A stretch of 64,000 nucleotides of DNA from NCBI GenBank assembly GCA_031963465.1, contig JASSUG010000002.1, forward strand, positions 186,001-250,000, given 5' to 3'. Each line of letters starts with the position of its first letter. Position 1 is the stretch's first letter. This DNA comes from Mycoavidus cysteinexigens_B (GTDB taxonomy: Bacteria > Pseudomonadota > Gammaproteobacteria > Burkholderiales > Burkholderiaceae). Of this stretch, positions 44,161 to 53,795 are shown piece by piece. A program made the translations under genes and the position numbers. The notes under the pieces are model-generated. The model was not told where the DNA came from and ran no database searches. It saw only the letters and a program-made list of their open reading frames with translations.

Positions 44161-44203
44161 ACAAACAACAGCTTCTAAATCGCTTAAACCTTATCTTTAA
44201 CTT

Positions 44204-45067
44204 TTACGACGCATAAGCAAGCAACGGGTGGCTGTCAAGACTTGTCGCTACCTGACTATGCCAGCCAGCAGGCAACGCCGCTTGCACCGAGAGGGCTTCA
44301 TCTTTGCTGAGAAATACAGCAAAAACACTTGCTCCAGATCCCGTCATGCGAGCTGGCGCAACAGCTTTAAACCAATCCAACACTTGCGCTACTTCTGCGT
44401 ATTTTCCGGCAACTACAGCTTGCATATCGTTACGCCCAAAACCACTAGGCCCTAACGCGTCACCCCGTTGTGCTAGAAAGTCCGCTATTTTGATGACTTT
44501 CGTATCCCGTGTCAATTCCCTCGTAGAGAAAATTTCAGCAGTCGACACTTGCACGGCCGGCGTCACGACCAAAAAATGGCGCTGCGGTAGCTCAAGAGCT
44601 TGCAACTGCTCTCCAATTCCTTGTGCAAATGCATTGTAGCCAAACACAAAAAACGGCACATCAGCGCCTAATGATACAGCCAATTCCTGTAATTGTGCAC
44701 GCGATAAATTGAGCTCCCATAATCGGTTCAGCGCAAGTAAGACGCTGGCCGCATCTGAACTGCCGCCACCTAGGCCGGCGCCAATCGGGATCTGCTTTTC
44801 AAGCCCAATCTCAACCCCCAGGGGACAGCGCGCGTGCGCCTGCAGCGCGCGCGCTGCGCGCAAGGTCAGATCAGACGCCTCAGACACGCCCGGCACAGGC
44901 GCCGCGCGCGTGATGAGCGCATCAGCACGCACCTTAAAATGCAGCGTATCGCCGTAGTCGAGCAACTGAAATACCGTTTGCAAAAAGTGATATCCATCCG
45001 CCCGGCGACCGGTGATGTGCAAAAAAAGATTCAGCTTGGCAGGCGCCAAACATGAGAAATCAGGCAT
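44204..45067 (-). CDS. ispE: 4-Diphosphocytidyl-2-C-methyl-D-erythritol kinase IspE
   Basis: GHMP-family kinase of the MEP isoprenoid pathway. 287 residues: start FSCLAPAKLNLFLHITGRRA, then DGYHFLQTVFQLLDYGD, the ATP-binding glycine loop PIGAGLGGGSSDAASVLLAL, and the C-terminal ARMTGSGASVFAVF. It sits between lolB and tRNA-Gln. Confidence 0.97.
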   Translation of the reverse strand: MPDFSCLAPAKLNLFLHITGRRADGYHFLQTVFQLLDYGDTLHFKVRADALITRAAPVPGVSEASDLTLRAARALQAHARCPLGVEIGLEKQIPIGAGLGGGSSDAASVLLALNRLWELNLSRAQLQELAVSLGADVPFFVFGYNAFAQGIGEQLQALELPQRHFLVVTPAVQVSTAEIFSTRELTRDTKVIKIADFLAQRGDALGPSGFGRNDMQAVVAGKYAEVAQVLDWFKAVAPARMTGSGASVFAVFLSKDEALSVQAALPAGWHSQVATSLDSHPLLAYAS

Positions 45068-45161
45068 ATGTTTTATATCATAAAATCGTTCAATTTCTGT
45101 TAACAGGCCTTATCTACTTAAATTTTGCTTGCCTGATAACAGCCTAGTGCTGAATTGAGTT

Positions 45162-45716
45162 TCAGCGCTCAAGCACCAGCTTAACCTCAATCGAGGCATC
45201 ATCACGCGTTAAATTCATGCGTTGCACCCGCACTACAGGCGCCTCTGTATAAGAGAGATAGTCAATCGTCCAACCATCTTGCCGAATCTGCTCACGGCGC
45301 GTCCCACCCGCCGGTACCCGCAGCCAATGGCGCAAACCTGTCACCGGCAAGGAAAAACCTAGTGCGGTTTTCATCAATTCGTCCGCGTTGTCAGCAACCT
45401 GTGCCGGCCGATTAGGCAGTTCAAGCACTGCGCCCAAAGCCGATAATTGGATCATGGCCAACGTCTGACCAAGCGGGCTCAGTAAGCGCAAGGTCACTGC
45501 TTTGCCATCGTCGCGCCAGGCAAAACGCCCATAGATATTGCGGGCTCGGCTCTGAACGCCCTTGATCTCTTGGTAGCGCACTGAAAAACGGCCATTGCAT
45601 GCAAACGATGTGGATGCAGGGGGCGCAAGCGGTGGCGACGCGCAACCCGCCAGCCACCCTAGCAAAATAACCAGTATCGTAAACTTTTTGAGTTGAGATT
45701 TGATTGGATAGTGCAT
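45162..45716 (-). CDS. lolB: Outer-membrane lipoprotein insertion protein LolB
   Basis: Receives lipoproteins from LolA and inserts them into the outer membrane. 184 residues with lipobox LAGCASPP. The LolB fold is recognisable (FACNGRFSVRYQEI; IYGRFAWRDDGKAVTLRLLS; PLGQTLAMIQLS). Located between a TPR gene and ispE, its standard position. Confidence 0.93.
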   Translation of the reverse strand: MHYPIKSQLKKFTILVILLGWLAGCASPPLAPPASTSFACNGRFSVRYQEIKGVQSRARNIYGRFAWRDDGKAVTLRLLSPLGQTLAMIQLSALGAVLELPNRPAQVADNADELMKTALGFSLPVTGLRHWLRVPAGGTRREQIRQDGWTIDYLSYTEAPVVRVQRMNLTRDDASIEVKLVLER

Positions 45717-45740
45717 ATCTATTTTTGCTCTTTACTGTCC

Positions 45741-47567
45741 TTACCGTTTGATCGAAAAACGTTTTAGCGTTTGCAGCAAGATATCGTTGTTTTCTTCAAG
45801 TTTTCTGGCTTTTTTCCAGACTTGTTTGGCCTCTTCCTGCAAACCTTGTATCCACAGGACTTCACCCAAATGAGCACCAATTTCGGCATTAGGCTGTAGC
45901 TGATAAGCGCGACGCAGTAATTTAGCGGCTTGCAGTGGATTGCCAAGTCGGTACTTGACCCAGCCTAAACTATCGATAATGAAAGCATCGTCTGGCGCCA
46001 AAGAAGAAGCTTTCTCAATCAGCTTGTCTGCCTCATTAAGCCGTTGACCACGATCTGCCAATGAATAGCCAAGAGCATTATACGCATTGGGATTATCGGG
46101 CTGTAACGTCATCAAACGACGCAGTAGGTTTTCCATCAGCGTGTAATGGCGATTTTTTTCCGCCATCATGGCATACTCGTAGAGCAACTCCGGCTCATCT
46201 GGATACGCTTTATGCGCTCGCGCTAAACGTGCTTCAGCCTCAACATAACGGTGCGCCTCAGCCAGTAAGGCGCTATCGGTGCGCGCGGCCAACATTTTGA
46301 TGCGCGGCTCATTACTTTGCAAATCAGCCAGCAATTTGCGTGCTTCATCGACTTTGCCCGCTTTAGCTAACAACTGTACGCGGGCAAACAACGCCGGTAT
46401 GTATTGGACGCTGGCGGCATTAATTTTGCTTAGCCATTGCATAGCGAGCACATCATTCTTTTTCTCGCTTGCAATCTGCGCTAAGTAAATATAGGCCTGC
46501 CCAGCATCCAATTTTGGCTTGGTTTTGCGCTTTTCTACGGCACGCACATATTGTTGCAAATACTGCTGCGCATCGTCATAGTGCTTTTGCTGGATATGAA
46601 TCAGGGCCAAAGCCATTAACGGGGCAAGATCAGCCGGATTTTGCGCACGCATTACTTGGAATTCTCTACGGGCCTGATCAAACTCCTGATCGGCTAGATA
46701 GAGCTGCGCTAGCGCAATATGCGCATTACGCGATTTTGGACTTTTCTGAGCAAAAGCCCGCATCAACTCAATCGCCTGCTGCCGCTGGAGGGGTCCAAGT
46801 TGCCCCAACAATAAGGCAGCGGCTTCATAGTCTGGCTTAAGAGTAAGCGCCTGGCGCAATGATTGCCAGGCTTTGGCTGAGTCATTTAACAAAAGTTGCT
46901 GCCGCGCCAGCGCAAAGTGCGCTTCAGGACGCGCCAACTCGTTTTTGAGTAGCGTCTGCAGTAAGTTCAAGCCACTCGCCGGGGCTGGGCTGCGTGCTAA
47001 CAGTAACTGCAACGCCAATATCGCCTCCCCTTTATCGTCTGCCGGGACTTTGGCCAGTTCAGCAGCCAAAATAGGCCGCGCTTCATTAAACTTACCGCTT
47101 AGTACCAGCAAAGCAGCTTCAAATTGTGCGGCACGCCCAGAATTTGGCTCATAGCGGCGCCACAGACGGGCGGCCACCAGCGCATCGGATGGGCTCTGCG
47201 CGCCCAATGCGATTTCTGCTGCTCGCTGAGCCATGCGAGGATCATGGGTGGTACGCGTCAGTTCAAGATAGGTCTGATAAGCAGGCGCCGGCTGCCCGCG
47301 CTGTAGCGCAATCTCAGCCGCCAAGACCAAGAACATAATCTGGCTTGTCAGTTTAGCTGCCGGCAGTGTTCTGTGCACTTCAAGCGGCGCTGGCAAGCCA
47401 GCGACCAGGCTCTCTTCGCCTGAGATAGCGGTTGCACGCGCATTTACGCTGAAGGGAGCCGCCCATATGACGGTTGCCAGCACCATTAGGCCAATCGAAT
47501 ACGCCACGCGCGGCAGAGCCATACGCTCAGATCGATACATCAACAACTGTGTAGGAAAAATATTCAT
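45741..47567 (-). CDS. TPR-repeat exported protein
   Basis: 608 residues from MNIFPTQLLMYRSERMALPR, with TGGAG before the ATG. A hydrophobic segment (VAYSIGLMVLATVIWAAP) suggests export. The remainder is at least ten TPR-like helical pairs (AYQTYLELTRTTHDPRMAQR; ALIHIQQKHYDDAQQYLQQY; YNALGYSLADRGQRLNEADK). It matches the TPR protein that precedes lolB in Burkholderiales. Role unknown; probably a periplasmic protein-protein scaffold. Divergent from mutM. Confidence 0.88.
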   Translation of the reverse strand: MNIFPTQLLMYRSERMALPRVAYSIGLMVLATVIWAAPFSVNARATAISGEESLVAGLPAPLEVHRTLPAAKLTSQIMFLVLAAEIALQRGQPAPAYQTYLELTRTTHDPRMAQRAAEIALGAQSPSDALVAARLWRRYEPNSGRAAQFEAALLVLSGKFNEARPILAAELAKVPADDKGEAILALQLLLARSPAPASGLNLLQTLLKNELARPEAHFALARQQLLLNDSAKAWQSLRQALTLKPDYEAAALLLGQLGPLQRQQAIELMRAFAQKSPKSRNAHIALAQLYLADQEFDQARREFQVMRAQNPADLAPLMALALIHIQQKHYDDAQQYLQQYVRAVEKRKTKPKLDAGQAYIYLAQIASEKKNDVLAMQWLSKINAASVQYIPALFARVQLLAKAGKVDEARKLLADLQSNEPRIKMLAARTDSALLAEAHRYVEAEARLARAHKAYPDEPELLYEYAMMAEKNRHYTLMENLLRRLMTLQPDNPNAYNALGYSLADRGQRLNEADKLIEKASSLAPDDAFIIDSLGWVKYRLGNPLQAAKLLRRAYQLQPNAEIGAHLGEVLWIQGLQEEAKQVWKKARKLEENNDILLQTLKRFSIKR

Positions 47568-47659
47568 GAGTCTCCAGCGACAATCTGATTGAAGAATTGT
47601 AACGCGATCAACCGACAAGAATCGGATAAAATTTGGCTTAACCTAATCCATCTTGCACT

Positions 47660-48502
47660 ATGCCAGAATTACCAGAAGTAGAAGTGACCCGCCGCGGCAT
47701 CATGCCATATATAACGAATCAACGAATTCAACGCGTCGTGGTGCGTACTGCCAAGCTGCGCTGGCCCGTGCCAACGCAGCTTGCCGCCTTGCTTAACCAT
47801 GGCTTAATTAAGCATGTTGAGCGGCGTGGCAAATACTTATTGCTTGAGCTAGAAAGCGGCTGGCTACTGATTCATCTCGGCATGACCGGGACTTTGCGTA
47901 TCCTGTCGCGTGGCACAGCCGGCGAAAGCCAGTTCTTGCCAACAGACCGGCACGATCATATCGATTGGATCTTCGATGAATGTATGCTACGTTTTCGAGA
48001 CCCACGGCGTTTTGGCGCGGTTTTGTGGCATCCGCACAATGCTGGCCCCGTCTTGCTACACCCATTATTAGCAAAGTTAGGTATTGAGCCACTATCTGCG
48101 GATTTTAATAGCGCGTTTTTTCACCGCCTAACACGCGCGCGCAGCACGCCTATCAAGCAGATCTTGCTAGCGGGTCAGATTGTCGTAGGGGTGGGTAATA
48201 TCTATGCCTCAGAGAGTTTATTCCGCGCGGGCATTCATCCAGCCACTGCGGCTGGACGTATTTCAGTTAAGCGTTATGAAAAACTTGTCACGGAGATCCG
48301 TGCAACCTTGTCCGAAGCCATTGAAAAAGGCGGCAGCACGTTGCGCGATTTCGTTGGTAGCGACGGCGCGCGAGGGTATTTTCAACTGGACTATTTCGTT
48401 TACGGCCGTAGCGGTGAGCCGTGCCGCAACTGTGGCACGCTCATTCGCCAAATTATGCAACAGCAGCGCTCCACTTATTATTGCCCGCGCTGCCAGCATT
48501 AA
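47660..48502 (+). CDS. mutM: Formamidopyrimidine-DNA glycosylase MutM (Fpg)
   Basis: Removes 8-oxoguanine and other oxidised purines. 280 residues: catalytic N terminus MPELPEVEVTRRGI, with Pro1 after Met removal; H2TH region (LAGQIVVGVGNIYASESLFR); C-terminal zinc finger CRNCGTLIRQIMQQQRSTYY with CPRC. Followed 73 bp later by mutY on the same strand, so the two enzymes of the 8-oxoG system are adjacent. Confidence 0.97.
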   Translation: MPELPEVEVTRRGIMPYITNQRIQRVVVRTAKLRWPVPTQLAALLNHGLIKHVERRGKYLLLELESGWLLIHLGMTGTLRILSRGTAGESQFLPTDRHDHIDWIFDECMLRFRDPRRFGAVLWHPHNAGPVLLHPLLAKLGIEPLSADFNSAFFHRLTRARSTPIKQILLAGQIVVGVGNIYASESLFRAGIHPATAAGRISVKRYEKLVTEIRATLSEAIEKGGSTLRDFVGSDGARGYFQLDYFVYGRSGEPCRNCGTLIRQIMQQQRSTYYCPRCQH

Positions 48503-48574
48503 ACAATACATGATCTAGCAGCGGGTAGGATTCAAGCCCTTCATTTGATTTTTTACAATTCATACACTCTCTCA

Positions 48575-49681
48575 ATGATTTCGATTGCAGAATTCGCTCC
48601 TCGCTTGATTACTTGGCAACGTCAATCTGGACGCCATGATTTGCCGTGGCAGCACGACGACCCTTATTGTATCTGGCTATCTGAAATCATGCTGCAACAG
48701 ACGCAAGTGTCAACGGTGATGGCCTATTATCTACGGTTTATTGAGCGTTTTCCTAATCTGGCGGCATTAGCCAAGGCGCCGCTTGATGAAGTGATGGCCT
48801 TATGGAGCGGACTAGGTTATTACTCGCGTGCACGCAATCTGCATCGTTGCGCACAACAGTTGGTGGCCGAACATGGTGGCCATTTTCCAAACGATGTCAA
48901 TACACTCATCACATTGCCGGGTATTGGCCGTTCAACGGCGGCAGCCATTGCTGTTTTTGCCTTTGGCGCGCGCGAAACCATTCTAGACGGCAATGTGAAG
49001 CGCGTACTGGCCCGCGTTTTTGGAATTGAAGGCTTTCCGGGCGAAAAACAGATTGAGACCGCCATGTGGAAATTAGCAGAGTCGCTATTGCCGCTCTACT
49101 CTGACCAAGATAAAGCCAGCAATAACCTCGCAATTAAAGCGTATACCCAAGGTTTAATGGACTTTGGCGCTACTTTATGTGTACGTGGTCGCCCGGCTTG
49201 TGCACGCTGTCCCTTTCAAAGCGGTTGCGTAGCTTATCTTAGCGGCCGTGAAAAAACCTTGCCAACGGCCCGGCCCAAAAAAACCAAACCGATGCGGCGC
49301 ACGCTCATGCTCATTCTGTGTAACGGTGATGCCGTACTGCTTGAGCGCCGCCCTCCCGCAGGCATCTGGGGTGGTTTATGGAGCCTGCCAGAAGCCACGG
49401 ATGATGCCACTCTGGCCGCTTATGCAGCGCGTTTCGGCGTACTTGGCCCGTTGACCGCGCTGCCTTCGATCGTCCATACCTTTACGCATTTTCAGCTCAC
49501 TATAGAACCTCGGCTGGCGGCCCTTTCATCCTCTGCCGCCACTGCCACAGCAGTGGCCGATGCCGACCAAGCTTGGGTCTCAGCAGATGACCTTCAAGCG
49601 TATGGTTTGCCCGCACCAGTACGACGGATATTGGACAAATTGCAGAGTGCAGCTCAGGCGGATCTTTTGCCTTTTTGCTAA
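48575..49681 (+). CDS. mutY: A/G-specific adenine glycosylase MutY
   Basis: Removes adenine mispaired with 8-oxoG. 368 residues from MISIAEFAPRLITWQRQSGR. Catalytic Glu is in LSEIMLQQTQVSTVMAYY, helix-hairpin-helix is LPGIGRSTAAAIAVFAFG, catalytic Asp is in ILDGNVKRVLAR, and the 4Fe-4S cysteines are in CVRGRPACARCPFQSGC. The C-terminal NUDIX-like domain contains LERRPPAGIWGGLWSLPEA. The last codons (LPFC, stop) fall inside a 23-bp tandem repeat. Confidence 0.97.
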   Translation: MISIAEFAPRLITWQRQSGRHDLPWQHDDPYCIWLSEIMLQQTQVSTVMAYYLRFIERFPNLAALAKAPLDEVMALWSGLGYYSRARNLHRCAQQLVAEHGGHFPNDVNTLITLPGIGRSTAAAIAVFAFGARETILDGNVKRVLARVFGIEGFPGEKQIETAMWKLAESLLPLYSDQDKASNNLAIKAYTQGLMDFGATLCVRGRPACARCPFQSGCVAYLSGREKTLPTARPKKTKPMRRTLMLILCNGDAVLLERRPPAGIWGGLWSLPEATDDATLAAYAARFGVLGPLTALPSIVHTFTHFQLTIEPRLAALSSSAATATAVADADQAWVSADDLQAYGLPAPVRRILDKLQSAAQADLLPFC

Positions 49682-49731
49682 AGGACCTTTTGCCTTTCTG
49701 CTAAAGGATCTTTTGCCTTTTTGCTAAATTA
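49664..49731. repeat. 23-bp tandem repeat spanning the mutY stop
   Basis: Three units of 23 bp beginning CTTTTGCCTTT, the last one incomplete. The first encodes the final residues and the stop of MutY; the others lie between mutY and the convergent gene. Units differ by one or two bases. Confidence 0.85.
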
Positions 49732-49732
49732 A

Positions 49733-50533
49733 CTAAATTAACCATTGACGCTGGACATCCATCTCCATCGCTTCAGATAACGCTGACAGCCATGCACGCG
49801 CTGGCAGCCGCCATTTTTTTTCAAGCACACGCGCATGGGCGGCCAGCGCGTCCCAATCAAAGGCCAGCGGTGGGCCGCTAAAAGCGAGCGCTACCCGATT
49901 ACCGTCATGAACTATAGGCAAAGCCACCACGCGCCCCTCAAAAGCTTCACGTAAACTACGCATATTGCGCGCAAAGCTAGGATGGTCGCCGAACAAATTG
50001 ACGGTTAAGATGCCAGGCGCAGCCAAACAAGCACGGCAAGCACGGTAAAATGCTGTACTCTCAAGTACCGGCCCATTTGCAGTTGCGTCATATAAATCGA
50101 CTTGCAAAATACCGATTGCACCGTAGTGAGATGAATCATGAACAAAATCCCAAGCATCCGATTCAATCACCGATAAGCGCTCATCGTTAGCAGGTAGCTC
50201 GAACATGGTACGCGCAGCAAGCACAACAGCCGGGTTCAATTCAACTGCCGTGACCCGTGAAGCTTGGCAATATCGGTAGCAAAATTTGGTTAATGTTGCC
50301 GCCCCTAAACCCAGTTGCACAATATGCGCAGGCGGATCAAGAAAGAGCAACCACGCCATCATCTGCTGCGCATATTCAAGTTCAATCCGCGTTGGAGCAC
50401 GCAAGCGCATCGCGCCCTGTACCCATTCAGTGCCAAAATGCAAATAACGTACGCCCCCTTCTTCAGAAAAAGTAACGGGTTCAAAACGCGGGGTTTGCGG
50501 GTAACGTAAGCTACGTTTATTAGAAGTTGTCAT
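49733..50533 (-). CDS. Spermidine-synthase-like SAM-fold protein
   Basis: 266 residues from MTTSNKRSLRYPQTPRFEPV. A Rossmann-type SAM/dcSAM-binding motif (HIVQLGLGAATLTKFCYRY) is followed by VTAVELNPAVVLAARTMFEL and IGILQVDLYDATANG. The fold is that of spermidine synthase, but the usual substrate-binding motifs are not clear, so it may be a methyltransferase-like relative. A start at 50821 would overlap the glycosylase gene in another frame; ATG at 50533 overlaps it by only 14 bp and begins like family members. Confidence 0.8.
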   Translation of the reverse strand: MTTSNKRSLRYPQTPRFEPVTFSEEGGVRYLHFGTEWVQGAMRLRAPTRIELEYAQQMMAWLLFLDPPAHIVQLGLGAATLTKFCYRYCQASRVTAVELNPAVVLAARTMFELPANDERLSVIESDAWDFVHDSSHYGAIGILQVDLYDATANGPVLESTAFYRACRACLAAPGILTVNLFGDHPSFARNMRSLREAFEGRVVALPIVHDGNRVALAFSGPPLAFDWDALAAHARVLEKKWRLPARAWLSALSEAMEMDVQRQWLI

Positions 50534-51002
50534 GCAAAATTTCACGCCAGACGCGCATTTTTTGTTCAAATGAGAGCGCAGCATAAGCTGGGCTTGAAGA
50601 GGGCAAAGCCAATGTCTGATAACCCGCCGCGCGCAACACTGGCTCAAAGCGGCCGGCGGTTTTGCCATTAAAACAGACTTTCTCAAGGGCCGGAGCCAAC
50701 TGCTGCAAACCAGCAAAATCATTCGGCGCCGCCTGGCGGATCGCGGTATCAAGGCTACCTTTGCGCTGACAAGCCGCGAGTACATCCCAAAGACCGATCC
50801 GATAAGTGAGCAGGCGCTCAAGACGAGCCGGATAAGTCAGCTCTGTGAGCGGTTCATTGAGCAACTCACTCAATAAACGCCAAAATTGATTGCGTGGATG
50901 TGCATAGTATTGTGTTGCCAGCAACGATGCTGCGCCAGGAAAACTCCCCAAAATAAGGATGCGTGTATCGTTTGCGAGCACAGGTGGAAAACCATTTAAC
51001 AT
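50520..51002 (-). CDS. DNA-deoxyinosine (hypoxanthine-DNA) glycosylase, UDG family 6 type
   Basis: 160 residues. The signature RILILGSFPGAASLLATQYY followed by AHPRNQFWRLL is that of the hypoxanthine-DNA glycosylase branch of the uracil-DNA glycosylase superfamily, as are YRIGLWDVLAACQRKGSLDT and LPSSSPAYA near the end. It excises hypoxanthine formed by adenine deamination. It follows ubiC by 9 bp and overlaps the next gene by 14 bp, so the three are likely one transcript. Confidence 0.88.
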   Translation of the reverse strand: MLNGFPPVLANDTRILILGSFPGAASLLATQYYAHPRNQFWRLLSELLNEPLTELTYPARLERLLTYRIGLWDVLAACQRKGSLDTAIRQAAPNDFAGLQQLAPALEKVCFNGKTAGRFEPVLRAAGYQTLALPSSSPAYAALSFEQKMRVWREILHDNF

Positions 51003-51011
51003 TATCCGGTG

Positions 51012-51608
51012 TCACCTATTATGCGCAGCAAGACGTGTCCATAATGCTGCCAGCATGCATTCAGTGACGAGCAAAGGCTCGCCAGCATGCATAAAAACCG
51101 AACGGCGCGCAACACATGGCTGCGCGTCGCTCGACGGCAGAGCCGGTAATAAACCTAGCGCCGCTTGAGCAAGGCACCGCCTAATAAAACGCTGGAGTGG
51201 GTCGCGCCTTCCAACTGGCCGGCAGGCCAGCGCCGAGCGTTGAACCACGCCACCGTACAATAGCTCAGACAGTGGGCGCGTATGTAACTGGCGAATCCCA
51301 CCCCAAACACTACGGCTTGCGACCAACGGCACAATGCTACGTGCGGCAATAAAAGGTTCTCCCTCGACCAGCAGTAGCACCTCGCGCGCCCATACACGTT
51401 GACGGGCACGCATCTTGATACAATGCGCTTCACTCGTCCAAACAAAATCAACTGTTTCGCGCACGACCTGCACGTCTACCCTGCCCAATGTTTGCAAACG
51501 ACGGGTCAACGAGCCACCGCGCGTCAGCCAATCTTTCTGATCAGCAGAAAAAGCCGGGCGCGGCAGCACTCGCCAGTGTGTATTGGACACATTAAAAGGC
51601 ATGGGCAT
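51012..51608 (-). CDS. ubiC: Chorismate pyruvate-lyase UbiC
   Basis: Converts chorismate to 4-hydroxybenzoate and pyruvate, the first step of ubiquinone synthesis. 198 residues. Typical features are WLTRGGSLTRRLQTLG, the substrate-binding REVLLLVEGEPFIAARSIVP and the C-terminal ARRSVFMHAGEPLLVTECML with catalytic Glu. 16 bp after htpG on the same strand. Confidence 0.92.
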   Translation of the reverse strand: MPMPFNVSNTHWRVLPRPAFSADQKDWLTRGGSLTRRLQTLGRVDVQVVRETVDFVWTSEAHCIKMRARQRVWAREVLLLVEGEPFIAARSIVPLVASRSVWGGIRQLHTRPLSELLYGGVVQRSALACRPVGRRDPLQRFIRRCLAQAALGLLPALPSSDAQPCVARRSVFMHAGEPLLVTECMLAALWTRLAAHNR

Positions 51609-51624
51609 CAGCAGGTAAAACTAT

Positions 51625-53523
51625 TTAGCCGCGCTCTAGCCCTTCCAATAACAGCGTATTAGCGCGTTTTACATAGTCCGCCGGATCGTTTAGCGCGCCC
51701 CCTTCGGCCAACATTGCTTGGTCGAAAAGCAAATGACACCAGGCATCAAAACTGGCTTGTTCAGCATGCAAACGCTTAATCAATGCATGCTCTGGATTAA
51801 TTTCTAGAATTGGCCTGGATTCAGGTGCTTTTTGGCCCGCCGATTTTAATAGGCGTTGCAAATAGCCACTCATCTCGTTTGCATCGGCAATTAAGCAAGA
51901 GGGTGAGTCAGTCAGCCTGAATGTAACACGCACATCTTTGGCCTTGTCTTTCAAAACCTCTTTCATTTTTTCGACCACCGGCTGCAATGACTCGCTGACT
52001 TTTTCTTGCTCTTTTTTCTCATCATCGCTTAACGTGCCTAGATCAAGATCACCGCGCGCTACGCTGCTCAGTGGCTTGTCCTGGAAGTCATTTAAGAAAG
52101 AGAGCATCCACTCATCTACCCGGTCAGTCAACAACAATACCTCAACACCTTTGTTGCGAAATACCTCAAGGTGTGGACTATTGCGCGCCGCCTGCCAGCT
52201 GTCTGCTGTTACATAATAAATTTTGCTCTGGCCTTCTTTCATGCGCGCCACATATTCTGCCAAAGTGACCGTCTGCGCTGCCGTATCAGTGGCCGTGCTG
52301 GCAAACCGCAAGAGTGACGCAATGCGCTCGCGATTGGCATGATCTTCGCCCATCCCTTCTTTCAATACCTGGCCAAATTGCTGCCAGAACACCGTATATT
52401 TTTCCGCATCTGACTCAGCGAGCTCTTCAAGCATGGACAATGCGCGCTTCGTCACACCCTCTCGAATTGCTTTAACGTCACGACTTTCCTGCAAAATTTC
52501 ACGTGAGACATTCAGTGGTAAATCGTTTGAATCGACCACCCCTCGAATAAAACGTAAATACGTAGGCAATAATTGCTCTGCATCGTCCATCACGAAGACG
52601 CGCTTGATATACAGTTTTAACCCACCACGCTGATTACGGTCCGCTAGATCGAAAGGCGCTTGAGCCGGGACATATAAGAGTTGCGTATATTCATTGCGGC
52701 CCTCAACACGATTATGTGTCCAGATCAACGGCTCTTGCTGATCATGCGACAGATGCTGATAAAAAGCCTTATATTGGGTTTCATCAATATCGCTTTTTGC
52801 GCGTGCCCATAGAGCACTCGCCTGGTTGATCGTTTCTTCTTCGTCACGGCGCACGGTTTCTTGCTTTTCTTGATCCCATTCTTCCTTGGCCATGAGAATC
52901 GGCAAGGCAATATGATCCGAATATTTTCTAATGATCGATTTCAAGCGCCACGCAGACAGAAAATCATCTTCGCCTGCGCGCAGATGCAAGGTAATGGACG
53001 TACCGCGTGCGGTCCGTTCAATCGCTTCTATACTAAACTCGCCAGCCCCCGTACTTTGCCAGCGGACTCCTTCGGCAACTGGCACGCCAGCGCGGCGCGA
53101 TTCGACTGTGATCTGGTCAGCAACGATAAAACCGGAATAAAAACCCACGCCAAATTGACCAATCAGCGCCGCATCTTTTTGCTCATCGCCTGAGAGTTTG
53201 GCAAAAAACTCTTTGGTACCGGAGCGAGCAATCGTGCCAAGGTTGGCAATTGCTTCCTCGCGGCTCATGCCAATCCCATTATCGTCAATGGTGATGGTGC
53301 GCGCAGTTGCATCATATGAAATGCGAATACGTAAATCCGCATCACCCTCATAAAGTGACGCATCTGCAATCGCTTCAAAGCGTAGTTTGTCCGCGGCATC
53401 TGACGCGTTTGAGATCAATTCGCGCAGAAAAATTTCTTTATTGCTATAGAGTGAGTGAATCATCAACTGCAGAAGCTGCTTTACTTCTGCCTGAAAGCTT
53501 AGGGTTTCTTGCGTCATTGTCAA
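51625..53523 (-). CDS. htpG: Chaperone HtpG (Hsp90)
   Basis: ATP-dependent chaperone. 632 residues. The N-terminal ATPase domain has NKEIFLRELISNASDAADKL, IDDNGIGMSREEAIANLGTI, and GQFGVGFYSGFIVADQI. The middle domain has LPLNVSREILQESRDVKAIR. The C-terminal dimerisation domain contains DVRVTFRLTDSPSCLIADAN. No truncation. First gene of a minus-strand run with ubiC. Confidence 0.98.
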   Translation of the reverse strand: MTMTQETLSFQAEVKQLLQLMIHSLYSNKEIFLRELISNASDAADKLRFEAIADASLYEGDADLRIRISYDATARTITIDDNGIGMSREEAIANLGTIARSGTKEFFAKLSGDEQKDAALIGQFGVGFYSGFIVADQITVESRRAGVPVAEGVRWQSTGAGEFSIEAIERTARGTSITLHLRAGEDDFLSAWRLKSIIRKYSDHIALPILMAKEEWDQEKQETVRRDEEETINQASALWARAKSDIDETQYKAFYQHLSHDQQEPLIWTHNRVEGRNEYTQLLYVPAQAPFDLADRNQRGGLKLYIKRVFVMDDAEQLLPTYLRFIRGVVDSNDLPLNVSREILQESRDVKAIREGVTKRALSMLEELAESDAEKYTVFWQQFGQVLKEGMGEDHANRERIASLLRFASTATDTAAQTVTLAEYVARMKEGQSKIYYVTADSWQAARNSPHLEVFRNKGVEVLLLTDRVDEWMLSFLNDFQDKPLSSVARGDLDLGTLSDDEKKEQEKVSESLQPVVEKMKEVLKDKAKDVRVTFRLTDSPSCLIADANEMSGYLQRLLKSAGQKAPESRPILEINPEHALIKRLHAEQASFDAWCHLLFDQAMLAEGGALNDPADYVKRANTLLLEGLERG

Positions 53524-53795
53524 AATCCTTAAGGGCTGTTAAATTGATATTAATTGACCGTGCCAAATAATGGAGGCGCTTTTCCGTATTTCAAGAGAGA
53601 GATTAGATAAGCGCGCACATGAAATACCAGTACAAGCAGCAAGCTAAGTAGGCGGGCTACTGCAATAACATTTTTGCGTTAGTCGGTCTATTCTAATGGC
53701 TCTTGCCACATTGTCGTACAATTATTCCCTCACATTCGCCTATACTTATTATTTTGGCGCTGTCGGCCAAATTCAACATTACCGGATATTCTTTG

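Noticed and set aside
49733..50821. Longer 362-residue form of the spermidine-synthase-like protein
   Set aside because: The extra 96 residues are the glycosylase gene read in another frame; ATG at 50533 gives the family-like N terminus.
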